From positions 1-64,000 of the forward strand of contig NZ_JAKRCW010000003.1 of assembly GCF_022346425.1 (NCBI RefSeq): 64,000 nt of DNA, written 5' to 3'. The position numbers and the translations under genes are program-made. The notes beneath the pieces are model-generated. The model saw nothing but the letters and a program-made list of their open reading frames with translations, did no database searches and was not told the DNA's origin. Positions 8,845 through 19,886 of the stretch are shown here, one piece after another (within the stretch, counting starts at the first letter, position 1; the number at the start of each line of letters is the position of its first letter). The stretch comes from Pseudoglutamicibacter albus. Its GTDB lineage: Bacteria; Actinomycetota; Actinomycetes; Actinomycetales; Micrococcaceae.

Positions 8845-9921
8845 CTAAGCAGCCTTGCGTTTATAGGCTTTCTTGAGTGCACGGTTGATGCGGTGGACCC
8901 AGAACGGACCTTCATACAAGAAAGCGGTATAGCCCTGGACTAGATCAGCGCCTGCTTCGATGCGTTCAATCACGTCCTCGCCGGTAGTGACACCGCCAAC
9001 GGAGATGATCGCGATCTCTTCTGGGAGTGCCTCACGCAGTATCTCTAGCACCTCGATCGAGCGTTCTCGCAGAGGCTGGCCCGACAAACCGCCAGCACCC
9101 AGGGCAACGACCTCATTCGTCGGTGTTGAAAGTGGCTCCCGCTTGATCGTGGTGTTGGTAGCAATCACCGCATCGAGCCCCACATCTTGAGCCAAACGGG
9201 CAACATCGCGGACATCCTCATCAGCAAGATCCGGGGCGATCTTCACCGCCAACGGAACACGGCGGTCGGTAACCGCCGCATCGGCTTCCTCGCGAACGGC
9301 CGCTAGCAGCGGACGTAACGCCTCAATATCCTGCAGCATCCGCAAGCCCGGTGTGTTCGGCGAAGAAACGTTCACGACCATGTAATCCGCGTACGGCGCC
9401 AGAGTGCGGGCCGAAAGCCGGTAATCATCAACAGCGTTCTCAAGCTCAACCACTTTGGTTTTACCGATGTTCACGCCGATGATCGGGCGGATACCGGCGC
9501 GGCGGTTCAAAACCTCCCGCGTGCGGGCCAAACGTGGAGCGATCGCTGCAGCACCCTCGTTATTGAAACCCATCCGGTTGATAATCGCCTTGTCCTCAAC
9601 CAGACGGAACAAGCGAGGCTGAGGGTTTCCATCCTGAGCCTGCCCTGTGACCGTACCCACCTCGATGTGGCCGAACCCCAGGTTAGTCAGCGCAGTGGTT
9701 CCCTCGCCGTGCTTATCGAAACCGGCCGCTAGCCCGAAAGCTGAAGGGAAGGTCAAGCCCATTGCCCGCACGGGAGTCGACGGGCGCGTCAAGCGACGCA
9801 AAACCGCGCCAAGGCCGCATTTTTCGACCAAGCGGATCATCGAAAAACCGAGGTGGTGAGCTTTCTCCGCATCCATGCGAGAAAACGCAAGCTTAAAAAA
9901 CGTAGGGTAAAAACGCATCAA
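8845..9921 (-). CDS. pyrD: Dihydroorotate dehydrogenase, class 2 (quinone-dependent)
   Basis: Oxidises dihydroorotate to orotate, the fourth step of UMP synthesis, passing electrons to membrane quinone. At 358 aa with an N-terminal amphipathic extension (residues 1-40, FYPTFFKLAFSRMDAEKAHH), it is the membrane-associated class 2 form. FMN and substrate motifs include AAGFDKHGEG, MGFNNEG, NVSSPNTPGLR, NTTIKR and SVGGV. It lies apart from the pyr operon at 47-56 kb, as is usual in actinobacteria, and is not next to other pyrimidine genes. Confidence 0.95.
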   Translation of the reverse strand: MMRFYPTFFKLAFSRMDAEKAHHLGFSMIRLVEKCGLGAVLRRLTRPSTPVRAMGLTFPSAFGLAAGFDKHGEGTTALTNLGFGHIEVGTVTGQAQDGNPQPRLFRLVEDKAIINRMGFNNEGAAAIAPRLARTREVLNRRAGIRPIIGVNIGKTKVVELENAVDDYRLSARTLAPYADYMVVNVSSPNTPGLRMLQDIEALRPLLAAVREEADAAVTDRRVPLAVKIAPDLADEDVRDVARLAQDVGLDAVIATNTTIKREPLSTPTNEVVALGAGGLSGQPLRERSIEVLEILREALPEEIAIISVGGVTTGEDVIERIEAGADLVQGYTAFLYEGPFWVHRINRALKKAYKRKAA

Positions 9922-9977
9922 GCAACTTCCTGATCAGTACAACGTTCCAGACCAATACAGTGCCCATAGTGCATGGG

Positions 9978-10835
9978 CTAAACCTCGCCGTTTATAGCAG
10001 GGGACGAACCAGGCTGGGAACCTAACGACACCGGCTTATTCACCGCGCCACCGAAACGGCGATCCCGCGAAACATACTGGCCCAACGCGTCCCAGAACAC
10101 TTCACGGCTCATATCCGGCCACAACGTATCCAAGAAAACCAGTTCCGCATACGCCGACTGCCATAGAAGAAAATTCGAAATCCGGTGCTCGCCCGAGGTG
10201 CGCAAAAACAGATCCACATCAGGAAGATCCGGCTGATACATCCGTGCGTTCAACGCTTTCTCAGTGACACCCCGCTCAGACAGCGCACCGGAGGCAACAG
10301 CGGAGGCGATCTCGCGCACGGCACGCATGATCTCCGAACGGCCGCCGTAATTGACGCACATCACCAGGTCCATGACGGTGTTATTCCGCGTCATCTGTTC
10401 GGCAGTCTCCAACTCAGAGATGACTGACTTCCACAACCGACCACGCTCACCAGACCAACGAACACGTACACCCCACTCGTTCAACGTGTCACGCTGGCGC
10501 CGCAAAACATCGCGTGAGAAACCCATCAAGAAGCGGACCTCGTCCGGGCTACGCTTCCAGTTCTCCGTGGAGAACGCATACACCGAAACATGCTTAATGT
10601 CAGCCTCGATGGCTCCTGCGACAACATCGAGTAGCGCCTGCTCCCCCGCCCGGTGCCCTTCGGTACGGGGAAGGCCCCGCTGATTCGCCCATCGCCCATT
10701 GCCATCCATCACGATGCCAACATGGTGAGGCAACAAAGACCTCTTATAGTCCGGCATGAAGCGGACAGCCCCTTGGCCTGGTGCTGGAACTGAAGCGGAA
10801 ACATCAGCCACTATGAGCGCAAACCTCCGATTCAA
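9978..10835 (-). CDS. uppS: Isoprenyl transferase (polyprenyl diphosphate synthase)
   Basis: cis-Prenyltransferase that extends allylic diphosphates with isopentenyl diphosphate to make the lipid carrier for peptidoglycan. Signature motifs are [14 protein letters not shown] (catalytic Asp), [16 protein letters not shown] and [15 protein letters not shown]. The frame begins at a TTG (10835) that overlaps the recO stop, giving 285 aa with a non-conserved N-terminus. A GTG at 10811 and an ATG at 10757 are alternatives; none has a clear ribosome binding site. Coupled to recO, as in many actinobacteria. Confidence 0.93.
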   Translation of the reverse strand: MNRRFALIVADVSASVPAPGQGAVRFMPDYKRSLLPHHVGIVMDGNGRWANQRGLPRTEGHRAGEQALLDVVAGAIEADIKHVSVYAFSTENWKRSPDEVRFLMGFSRDVLRRQRDTLNEWGVRVRWSGERGRLWKSVISELETAEQMTRNNTVMDLVMCVNYGGRSEIMRAVREIASAVASGALSERGVTEKALNARMYQPDLPDVDLFLRTSGEHRISNFLLWQSAYAELVFLDTLWPDMSREVFWDALGQYVSRDRRFGGAVNKPVSLGSQPGSSPAINGEV

Positions 10836-11596
10836 ACATCCTGCGCGCGATCAAGCACACTCAACGACCTAACTGAGCGTTCGAGGTGCCACTGCACATA
10901 TTGTGTCACGATCTCACCGGCCTGCCGCATCGTCACGTGATCAGCGCGCTGAACCCGCGCCCACTCCCCCGTGTTCAAAGCATCCAACAGATCCATAACT
11001 TCCGGCGTTGGGCTACGGGAACCCGCAGGCCGACAGTCGGGGCATACAGCGCCACCCAGCGGGACGTTGAGGCTACGATGCGGACCTGGCGCGCCGCATC
11101 GGACACATTCAGCGAACGAGGCCGCCCAGCCGGCAACCGCAAGAGAACGTAAAACGTACGAATCAAGCACAGCGAAAGGGTGCTGCTGCCGCGTGGCTAA
11201 AGCATTCAATGCACCGTAGAGCAACGTGAACTGGACATGCGTGGAATCGGCGTCATCACGAGTGAGCTTCTCAGCAACTTCAACCATGACCGCGGCGCAA
11301 CTATAGAGGACATAGTCCGCACTCAACGTAGCGCCATACGGCTCCACGATCTGCGCCTGGATTACGGTATCCAGGTTCCTGCCTTGAACAAGCTGCACAT
11401 CGATCACCATGCCCGGCTCCAAAACCGCACCGAACCGGGACGAGGTCCGGCGTACACCCTTCGCGACCGCCCGCACCTGCCCGTGCGATTGCGTCAGCAA
11501 CACCACGATCCGGTCCGCTTCAGCGAGCTTATAGTGGCGCAACACGATAGCGCGGTCCTTATAAGAACGCGCAGAGAAAGTTGAACCACGGGCCAT
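10832..11596 (-). CDS. recO: DNA repair protein RecO
   Basis: Recombination mediator that helps RecA load on SSB-coated DNA and anneals strands in RecFOR repair; 254 aa. It has the N-terminal OB fold ([21 protein letters not shown]), a helical middle, and a zinc site with paired cysteines in CVRCGAP and CPDC. It overlaps uppS by 4 nt and is followed by the terminator-separated leuA upstream, so recO probably has its own promoter in 11597-11630. Confidence 0.95.
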   Translation of the reverse strand: MARGSTFSARSYKDRAIVLRHYKLAEADRIVVLLTQSHGQVRAVAKGVRRTSSRFGAVLEPGMVIDVQLVQGRNLDTVIQAQIVEPYGATLSADYVLYSCAAVMVEVAEKLTRDDADSTHVQFTLLYGALNALATRQQHPFAVLDSYVLRSLAVAGWAASFAECVRCGAPGPHRSLNVPLGGAVCPDCRPAGSRSPTPEVMDLLDALNTGEWARVQRADHVTMRQAGEIVTQYVQWHLERSVRSLSVLDRAQDV

Positions 11597-11630
11597 GCTT
11601 ACAGCCTATAGACCTATGCCGTAGACAGAC

Positions 11631-11668
11631 GTGGGTGGGGCGTGCGTTGATGCGCTCGCCCCACCCAC
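11631..11668 (-). terminator. leuA terminator
   Basis: A 12-bp perfect stem (GTGGGTGGGGCG at 11631-11642 with 11657-11668) and a 14-nt loop, 33 bp past the leuA stop. It separates leuA from the downstream recO-uppS unit. Confidence 0.75.
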
Positions 11669-11701
11669 AACAATGCCTGCTACCGGAATCGGTGCGAGGG
11701 T

Positions 11702-13465
<1,764 letters not shown>

Positions 13466-13493
13466 TTAGCTCCTGTAGACGACGAATGTGCGA

Positions 13494-13617
13494 CGGCCGA
13501 GCGCGAAAAACTCCGCAACAAAAGACTCCGCGACGAGACTCGGCCGAAACGTTTACCTTCAACCTGCCGTTGGCGCGGGGGTAAGTAAGGCTTTAGAACT
13601 GTGGCATCTCGTCGCGG
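13494..13617 (-). promoter_or_regulatory. leuA attenuator: two competing long-range stems
   Basis: Read on the minus strand, four segments can be named. A (13607-13617, CCGCGACGAGA) lies in the leader peptide just after its Leu codons. B is 13539-13546 (CGGCCGAG), C is 13528-13538 (TCTCGTCGCGG), and D is 13494-13501 (CTCGGCCG). A pairs with C over 11 bp and B with D over 8 bp, both perfectly. B lies inside the A-C loop, so the two stems are either exclusive or form a pseudoknot. There is no U-tract after D, so the output could be translational rather than transcriptional. Confidence 0.65.
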
Positions 13618-13649
13618 CAAGCAAGAAGAAGCATGCGCACCGTGATCAT
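13593..13649 (-). CDS. leuL: leuA leader peptide with a triple Leu codon run
   Basis: An 18-codon ORF reading MITVRMLLLACRDEMPQF. Residues 7-9 are three consecutive CTT leucine codons, a rare Leu codon in this GC-rich genome. A -10-like TAGCTT (13656-13661) ends 6 nt before the ATG and there is no Shine-Dalgarno, so the peptide is probably translated from a leaderless mRNA. Ribosome stalling at the Leu codons would cover the attenuator arm that starts two codons later. Leucine-rich leader peptides upstream of leuA are known in actinobacteria. Confidence 0.7.
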   Translation of the reverse strand: MITVRMLLLACRDEMPQF

Positions 13650-13655
13650 GGTTAA

Positions 13656-13661
13656 AAGCTA
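13656..13661 (-). promoter_or_regulatory. -10 box of the leuA leader transcript
   Basis: TAGCTT on the minus strand, 6 nt before the leader-peptide ATG at 13649. No convincing -35 was found at 17-18 bp. Confidence 0.4.
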
Positions 13662-13724
13662 ACACCCGGGCCGGGGCGCTTGTGCATTCATGACGCAACT
13701 GTGGACTTACGCCTCAGCCGAGCG

Positions 13725-14654
13725 TTAGAAACCGAAACGGTCGAGGTGGCGAGCATTGCGCTGCCAATCTTTAGCGACCTTGACGCGGATATCGAGGTAG
13801 ACCTTAGTTCCGAGCATCGCCTCGATGGATCGTCGGGCACGCTGCCCAACATCCCGTAGCCGCGAACCGCGCTTACCGATCACGATCGCCTTCTGCGAAT
13901 CACGCTCAACATATAAGGTTGCGTAGATATCGGTGAGTGGATTGTCTTCCGGGCGGTCCTCACGCGGCGCCATCTCTTCGATGGTGACCGTGAGCGAATG
14001 CGGAAGCTCTTCCCGGACACCCTCGAGTGCGGCTTCGCGGATGAACTCGGAGACGAGTTTGAGTTCAGGCTGATCAGTCACGTCCCCATCGGGATACAGC
14101 GGCGGCGAGACAGGCATGTGTTCAGCCATAACGTCTTCGAGGGTTGCCAGTTGTTCACCCTTGAGTGCAGAAACCGGAACGATCGCTCTAAACCCGCCAG
14201 GCAAGAGTTCATCCCCCATCGCCTGGACTTCTAGAAGGTGGTTAGCCACGCGGGCTTTATCCACTGTGTCAGTCTTGGTGACGATCGCGATCACCGGTGT
14301 GCGTTTAACTTTGGCGAGCTGTTCAACGATGAAACGGTCCCCCGGCCCTACCGCCTGATTTGCGGGTGTGCAGAAACCTATGACATCGACTTCCCGCAAC
14401 GTGTTCTCAACCAAGTCATTGAGCCGATGCCCCAGCAAAGTCCGTGGGCGGTGAATACCAGGGGTATCGACCAAGATGAGCTGATAGTTCTCGCGGTGAA
14501 CAACCCCACGGATCGTGTGCCGGGTTGTTTGCGGCTTATTCGAGGTGATCGCGATCTTTTGGCCCACCAGAGCGTTCGTCAGAGTGGACTTCCCTGCGTT
14601 AGGGCGCCCGACAAGGGAAATGAAACCAGCTCGGAAATCATGTGCTGGAGGCAT
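13725..14654 (-). CDS. era: GTPase Era
   Basis: Essential 30S-maturation GTPase that binds the 3' end of 16S rRNA; 309 aa. G-domain motifs are GRPNAGKS (16-23), DTPG and TKTD (the NKxD position). A C-terminal KH domain carries KAIVIGKRGSRLRDVG. The start ATG overlaps the stop of the CorC-like gene by one base. It belongs to the ybeY-CorC-era block of ribosome-maturation genes. Confidence 0.97.
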   Translation of the reverse strand: MPPAHDFRAGFISLVGRPNAGKSTLTNALVGQKIAITSNKPQTTRHTIRGVVHRENYQLILVDTPGIHRPRTLLGHRLNDLVENTLREVDVIGFCTPANQAVGPGDRFIVEQLAKVKRTPVIAIVTKTDTVDKARVANHLLEVQAMGDELLPGGFRAIVPVSALKGEQLATLEDVMAEHMPVSPPLYPDGDVTDQPELKLVSEFIREAALEGVREELPHSLTVTIEEMAPREDRPEDNPLTDIYATLYVERDSQKAIVIGKRGSRLRDVGQRARRSIEAMLGTKVYLDIRVKVAKDWQRNARHLDRFGF

Positions 14655-16132
14655 TAGTCCTGCTCACTTTCACGTCTCATCGAAGCCCGCTGAGCATTAC
14701 CAGCGGACCCATCTTCTTCACTTAGTGTGTCACGGTCCGATACGCGCCTATCTGTTGAGCCAGCGTCCGCGCCATCCGCGCGAGTGCCGTCCTCGCCCGA
14801 TTGATCGCCTCGCAACCGCTCATAGCGTTGCATGGTCGTGGCGCCAGCATTAGATTCACTTTCGCCATCATCTTCTGCTTCATTGTCAACAGGTGGATCA
14901 AGTTCCGTGACGATAATCTTGCCCGGACGGTTGCGGCGACCCTCGAGGGTTCTGACCTCCATGCGTAGCCCATCGATCTCAGCGACGGAACCGACGATCG
15001 GGACCTTGCCGATGAGCTTACCCATCAACCCGGCAACCGTATCGACGTCTTCATCGCGAAGTTCGCGGTCGAAAAGTTCGCCTAGGTGTTCGATCTGGAA
15101 GCCGGCATCGACCTCATAGCTTCCGTCTTCGCGCTGCGTGTAGTCAGGTGTATCCGAATCGTATTCGTCATCGATCTCGCCCACGAGCTCTTCAAGAAGA
15201 TCCTCAAGCGTGATCAGCCCCGCGGTGCCACCGTATTCATCCACAACAATCGCGAAGTGCGTGGATTCGCGCTGGAACTCTTGCAACAGCTCATTGACGT
15301 GCTTGGAATCAGGTACAAAACGGGCACGCCGAGCGACCTCGAGCACGTTGGTTGCATTCAGCTCATCCGAATAGAGGTTCCCGATCACGTCTTTGAGGTG
15401 AACGACGCCGCGAACATCGTCGCTGTCTTCACCGATCACCGGAACACGGGAGCAACCGGAACGCATGAACAGCCTGATCGCGTCTTCTGCCGAGGAATCA
15501 GCCGAAATCGTGACCATGTCTGTGCGCGGAACCATGAGGCTACGGACTAGCGTGTCATCGAGTTCAAAAACAGAGTGAATCAGTTCGGCTTCTGCATCAT
15601 CGATCTGTTGGGTTTCCGATGCGCGCTCCAGCATGTCACGGAAATGTTCCTCCGTGAGGAAAGTCGCGCCAGGGCGGGCACCCTTAGGGGTAGCCATCGC
15701 AACCAGCCACGAAGAAGCCGGGCCAAGCAGCCAGGTCAAGAACCGAACGATCCACGCCGTATAAAGTACTGTCTTTGCGGCATGGCGCTGCCCATACTGA
15801 CGCGATGCGAAACCAACCACAAGAATGGACAGAACCGCAGTCACTAATGCTGCAAGCCCAGCCGCCACCAGCGGGTGTGCGAACACGAAGAAGAACGCGC
15901 ATGCCAACGCGATGCCGGCCAAAGATTCGGTCCAGACTCTCCAGAACCGGATCGCATACGTGTGTTGGGTCGGTTTCGCGAGGATCTTGGGTAGAAGTTT
16001 GCGGCGTGGATGTTCCGTGAGCTCTTCAGCTGCTTGGCGGGACAACGCAAGGAAAGCGGCCTCCGCGGTGCTCAAGAGCCACGCCAGAGCGAAGAAAACA
16101 CCGGCCGCGAGAAATAAGACAACGGTAGTCAT
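14654..16132 (-). CDS. CNNM/CBS-domain membrane protein (CorC/hemolysin family)
   Basis: 492-aa membrane protein. An N-terminal CNNM (DUF21) domain has about four hydrophobic segments (1-22, 60-82, 86-106, 127-148). A CBS pair follows, with MVPRTDMVTISADSSAEDAI at its start, then a CorC/HlyC transporter-associated domain (YEVDAGFQIEHLGELF). The tail from about 415 is acidic and disordered. Relatives are proposed Mg/Co efflux factors. It sits 3 bp after ybeY and overlaps era, a conserved order. Confidence 0.88.
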   Translation of the reverse strand: MTTVVLFLAAGVFFALAWLLSTAEAAFLALSRQAAEELTEHPRRKLLPKILAKPTQHTYAIRFWRVWTESLAGIALACAFFFVFAHPLVAAGLAALVTAVLSILVVGFASRQYGQRHAAKTVLYTAWIVRFLTWLLGPASSWLVAMATPKGARPGATFLTEEHFRDMLERASETQQIDDAEAELIHSVFELDDTLVRSLMVPRTDMVTISADSSAEDAIRLFMRSGCSRVPVIGEDSDDVRGVVHLKDVIGNLYSDELNATNVLEVARRARFVPDSKHVNELLQEFQRESTHFAIVVDEYGGTAGLITLEDLLEELVGEIDDEYDSDTPDYTQREDGSYEVDAGFQIEHLGELFDRELRDEDVDTVAGLMGKLIGKVPIVGSVAEIDGLRMEVRTLEGRRNRPGKIIVTELDPPVDNEAEDDGESESNAGATTMQRYERLRGDQSGEDGTRADGADAGSTDRRVSDRDTLSEEDGSAGNAQRASMRRESEQD

Positions 16133-16135
16133 GAG

Positions 16136-16612
16136 TTAGTTAGTTTCAGTTTCTTGAGGTGCTTCGCGGTTCAAAAACTTCGCAAGCAATTCCCGCTGCA
16201 GACCGAACATTTCAGCTTTAGCATCAGGCTCATCGTGATCGAAACCGAGCAGATGCAGGAATCCGTGGGTCAGCAACAGACAGATCTCATCTTGGGTCGA
16301 GTGCCCTTGGGCTTCCGCTTGTTTAGCTGCTACGGTCGGGCTGATTACGATATCGCCCATGACACCCGGTGGGCTCGGATGCTGAACGGTACCTGGCCGC
16401 AACTCGTCCATGGGAAAGCTCATAACATCGGTTGTATCGGCCAGATCCAGCCAATCGATGTGCAGCTGTTCCATCGCTTCGTCATCGATGAGGGTCACGC
16501 CCAGCTCGGCATCCGGGTGGATATAGAGCTCATCCATGAGGAAAGTGGCCAGGGTTCCGAGCTGTTCGAGATCGCACTCGTGTTCGGTCTCGTTATGGAT
16601 CTCGACGCTCAT
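16136..16612 (-). CDS. ybeY: rRNA maturation endoribonuclease YbeY
   Basis: Zinc-dependent single-strand RNase for 16S rRNA 3'-end processing and ribosome quality control; 158 aa. The metal motif H3xH5xH is seen as HGFLHLLGFDH. ATGA overlap of 4 nt with phoH indicates translational coupling. A complete family-length protein. Confidence 0.95.
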   Translation of the reverse strand: MSVEIHNETEHECDLEQLGTLATFLMDELYIHPDAELGVTLIDDEAMEQLHIDWLDLADTTDVMSFPMDELRPGTVQHPSPPGVMGDIVISPTVAAKQAEAQGHSTQDEICLLLTHGFLHLLGFDHDEPDAKAEMFGLQRELLAKFLNREAPQETETN

Positions 16613-17769
16613 GCTGACTCAGAGTCTCCTGCGGATGAGGATGCGGATGCGGACTGTGCTGCTGGTGCTTTACGGCGCTCGGCACCACTGCTTCGAGGCT
16701 CTCGTGCACGCTTGAGCTTGCCGGTGCTGAGACGCTGGTGGTCTTCGTCCCAACGCTGATATGCATCCACAATCTTGCCCACGAGGCGGTGGCGCACAAC
16801 GTCTTCGGCTGAAAGCTCACAGATAGCGATGTCATCGATCCCATCGAGGATGTCCAACACAATCCCGAGCCCGGATGTTTTGCCACCCGGAAGGTCGATC
16901 TGCGTGATGTCGCCGGTGACGACCATGTGCGAACGGAAACCAAGCCGAGTCAGAAACATCTTCATTTGCTCAGCGGTCGTGTTCTGCGCTTCATCGAGGA
17001 TCACGAACGCGTTGTTCAACGTGCGCCCACGCATGTAAGCCAACGGAGCGACCTCGATGGTTCCGGCAGCGATCAACCTCGGAATCGATTCGTGCTCAAC
17101 CATGTCATGCAACGCGTCATAGAGCGGCCTGAGGTACGGATCGATCTTGTCAGAGAGCGTGCCGGGCAGAAAGCCGAGGTTCTCGCCGGCTTCGACTGCG
17201 GGACGGGTCAGAATAATGCGGTCAACCTCGCCCGACTGCAAGGCAGCAACCGCCCGCGCCATCGCCAAATACGTTTTACCTGTACCGGCTGGACCCACAC
17301 CAAACGTAATCGTGTGGGCGTCCATCGCCTCGACGTAGGCCGCCTGATTATTCGTCTTAGGTCGGATGCTCTTGCCTCTGTGGCGCAGAATCTCGCCAGT
17401 CACCGCAGGGTCGGGGTTGGCTGCCGCGAGCTGACGTTCTGCCATGATCCAGCGCTCAACCAACGTGGCTGTGACGGCGTTGCCACCAGCCGCCGCGGCG
17501 CGAGCTTGCTCCACGACGCGCCGAACAGCCTTAACATCAGCGAGCGGTCCACTCAATTCGAGTGAATCGCCGCGGGGAGCCAACGTGACTTCTGGCCACA
17601 CCCCGCTGACAATCCGCAAAAGCGTATCGGCCGGACCAAGACTGGCGACCATTGCCTGATCGGATTCGAAATCGATGCGGGCGTGTGCGATGCCAGGGTC
17701 CCCAGCAACACCATGATGAGAGGGTTTGGCTGAGCTGTTCTTTGCTGTGAAGGGCACGTGCGTGCTCAT
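16609..17769 (-). CDS. phoH: PhoH-like ATPase
   Basis: Cytoplasmic P-loop ATPase, 386 aa, usually paired with ybeY and thought to act in RNA metabolism. It has an N-terminal KH-like region, Walker A GPAGTGKT (159-166), Walker B VILDEAQN and the downstream VVTGDITQIDLP. The Ser/Ala-rich C-terminus is probably disordered. The frame extends to a TTG at 17811 (400 aa). The ATG at 17769 is preferred, though GAGG abuts it too closely to be a normal ribosome binding site, so the start is uncertain. Confidence 0.92.
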   Translation of the reverse strand: MSTHVPFTAKNSSAKPSHHGVAGDPGIAHARIDFESDQAMVASLGPADTLLRIVSGVWPEVTLAPRGDSLELSGPLADVKAVRRVVEQARAAAAGGNAVTATLVERWIMAERQLAAANPDPAVTGEILRHRGKSIRPKTNNQAAYVEAMDAHTITFGVGPAGTGKTYLAMARAVAALQSGEVDRIILTRPAVEAGENLGFLPGTLSDKIDPYLRPLYDALHDMVEHESIPRLIAAGTIEVAPLAYMRGRTLNNAFVILDEAQNTTAEQMKMFLTRLGFRSHMVVTGDITQIDLPGGKTSGLGIVLDILDGIDDIAICELSAEDVVRHRLVGKIVDAYQRWDEDHQRLSTGKLKRAREPRSSGAERRKAPAAQSASASSSAGDSESA

Positions 17770-17867
17770 CCTCGCTTCGGTAGATATGAAGTTCGGCAGA
17801 ATTCCGGTCAACCGGGATCTATCTTCAGTCTAAGACGCGCTGCCTGCGTTCTCTAGGAACACATCAC

Positions 17868-18665
17868 CTAGGTCTTATCGCCAAGAATATGGCGGGTCAG
17901 CACCGCGCCCACCGCGCCCGCTGTGGAAGCACGCAGAATATTACCCCCCAATGAAACCAAAACCGCGCCGGCATGAGTGAGCGCCTCGACTTCCGCTGGA
18001 GAGATTCCGCCTTCAGGACCCACCGCGAGCATCACATCCACATCCCATTCCGGTGGCGGAGTGGATGATGAATGTTGACGAGGAAAGCTGCTGGCCCTGG
18101 TGGCCAGAACATCGACAAGATGCTGTGTGGCCTCCTCGTGACACACGGCAACGAGCACGCCGCGCTCGCTGGCCTGAGCAACCGCATCGACGAGCTGCTT
18201 AGTGGTGACCATCGGACCTATTGCTGGCTGATCAGCTCGGCGTGACTGCTTAGTGGCACGCACAGCCGTATCGACCCACTTCTGGTGTGCCTTCTGAGCA
18301 CGCTCCCCACGCCAACGGACAATCGAGCGATCAGCCTGCCAAGGGATGAAGGCCGCTACACCAATTTCGACACAGGTTTCAACGGCCTGTAAGTCACGAT
18401 CGTTTTTCGAAAGCGCCTGAATCAGGCCAACCCTCACCTCGGGTCCTGCCTGGCGGACCTCGTCGACAAGAACGCTTACGACCGCAGGATCCACGCGAGT
18501 CAGCGTCACGATCGCTGCCCGGCCGCAACCATCCACAACCTGGACGGACTCCCCCGGTTCAAACCGCATGACACGCACGTGATGAGCCTCAGAGGCGCAT
18601 AGTTGATACGTACCGCCTGGCTGCCAATGGGCCGCCGCGGGATCCATGAACGACTTCAGCGACAC
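17868..18665 (-). CDS. rsmE: 16S rRNA (uracil-1498-N3)-methyltransferase
   Basis: SPOUT-fold methyltransferase that modifies U1498 of 16S rRNA using S-adenosylmethionine; 265 aa. It has an N-terminal PUA-like domain, then the knot region with LAVGPEGGISPAEVEAL and SLGGNILRASTA. It directly follows dnaJ (3 bp), the standard hrcA-dnaJ-rsmE order. Confidence 0.95.
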   Translation of the reverse strand: MSLKSFMDPAAAHWQPGGTYQLCASEAHHVRVMRFEPGESVQVVDGCGRAAIVTLTRVDPAVVSVLVDEVRQAGPEVRVGLIQALSKNDRDLQAVETCVEIGVAAFIPWQADRSIVRWRGERAQKAHQKWVDTAVRATKQSRRADQPAIGPMVTTKQLVDAVAQASERGVLVAVCHEEATQHLVDVLATRASSFPRQHSSSTPPPEWDVDVMLAVGPEGGISPAEVEALTHAGAVLVSLGGNILRASTAGAVGAVLTRHILGDKT

Positions 18666-18668
18666 CGG

Positions 18669-19796
18669 TCAGCCCAGGAACTTTTCGCGCAGACGACTCA
18701 TGAAACCACGTTGGGCGAGCTTGCCGCGTGTGAACTGCTCGTCTCGGGCTTGGGCAAGTTGCTCGAGAAGATCACGCTGCTGCTCATCAAGATTCTTAGG
18801 GGTCTCAACGTTGACCGTGACTCGCAGATCCCCACGGCGCCCGCCACGCAGAGACGGCACACCCAAACCAGCCAAGGTCAATGTCTCACCCGACTGGGTC
18901 CCGGGTTGAATATCAAGCTCTTGGTCACCATCGAACGTCTCTAGCGTGACCTCGGTGCCGAGCGCCGCCTGAGTCATCGGGACCGACAGGACCGCGTGAA
19001 GGTCGTTGCCGACGCGCTCGAAGGTCGCGTGGTTACGGACACTGATCTCAAGGTATAGGTCACCGTTCGGGCCGCCACCCGGACCAGCCTCGCCCTCGCC
19101 TTGCAGCTGAATCCGCGTACCCGAGTCGACACCCGCAGGGATCTTAATCGTCTTCTCGGTCTTCTCACGAACGCGACCTTCACCGTTGCATTCGGGGCAC
19201 GGCTTGACCAGACGGCTACCGAAACCAGAACATGCAGGGCACTCGGAGAGAGTCATGACGTCTCCGAGCATCGAGCGGACCGGACGCTGAATATGCCCGG
19301 AGCCGTGGCATGTTTCACACGTGACTGGCTCGGTGTTGCCTTCGGTGCAGGAGCCGTGGCACAACGAACACACCACAGCAGTGGAAACCGTGATGGTCAC
19401 CTCTTTACCTTGAACCGCATCGACAAGATCGATCGGAACCCGCACTAGACCGTCACGGCCCGGCTGAGTCCGTGACTTTGGTTGAGGGCGGCCACCCCCA
19501 CCGCCGCCTCCGAAGAACGCATCGAAAATATCCCCGAAGCCACCGAATCCGCTGAATCCGCCGCCACCGAAACCACCGGATGCGCCGTTCTCATCGCCTG
19601 TGCGATCGTAATTGCGGCGCTTATCAGGATCAGAGAGCACCTCATAAGCGTGAGTGACCGCTTTGAACTTCTCGTGCGTGTCCTCACCCGGGTTCAAGTC
19701 AGGGTGGAGCTGACGGGCAAGCTTGCGGTAGGCGCGCTTGATTTCCTCTTCCGAAGCGTCCTGGGATACCCCCAGGGTTTCGTAGTGGTTAGCCAT
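18669..19796 (-). CDS. dnaJ: Chaperone DnaJ (HrcA-linked copy)
   Basis: Hsp40 co-chaperone that stimulates DnaK ATPase; 375 aa. The J domain has the HPD motif at residues 31-33, followed by a Gly/Phe-rich stretch (about 72-100). Four zinc-finger repeats are present ([32 protein letters not shown]) before the substrate-binding domains. It lies 90 bp after hrcA and is presumably controlled with it by the CIRCE operator. Actinobacteria often carry a second dnaJ next to dnaK; none is in this window. Confidence 0.96.
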   Translation of the reverse strand: MANHYETLGVSQDASEEEIKRAYRKLARQLHPDLNPGEDTHEKFKAVTHAYEVLSDPDKRRNYDRTGDENGASGGFGGGGFSGFGGFGDIFDAFFGGGGGGGRPQPKSRTQPGRDGLVRVPIDLVDAVQGKEVTITVSTAVVCSLCHGSCTEGNTEPVTCETCHGSGHIQRPVRSMLGDVMTLSECPACSGFGSRLVKPCPECNGEGRVREKTEKTIKIPAGVDSGTRIQLQGEGEAGPGGGPNGDLYLEISVRNHATFERVGNDLHAVLSVPMTQAALGTEVTLETFDGDQELDIQPGTQSGETLTLAGLGVPSLRGGRRGDLRVTVNVETPKNLDEQQRDLLEQLAQARDEQFTRGKLAQRGFMSRLREKFLG

Positions 19797-19886
19797 GACG
19801 TAAATAAGTCGCTTTCCTTGGCTGGTCTAGTTGTCTAGTCGTTTGAGTGGGCTAGCTGAATGAGTCGTATATGAATCTTTGTGCCT

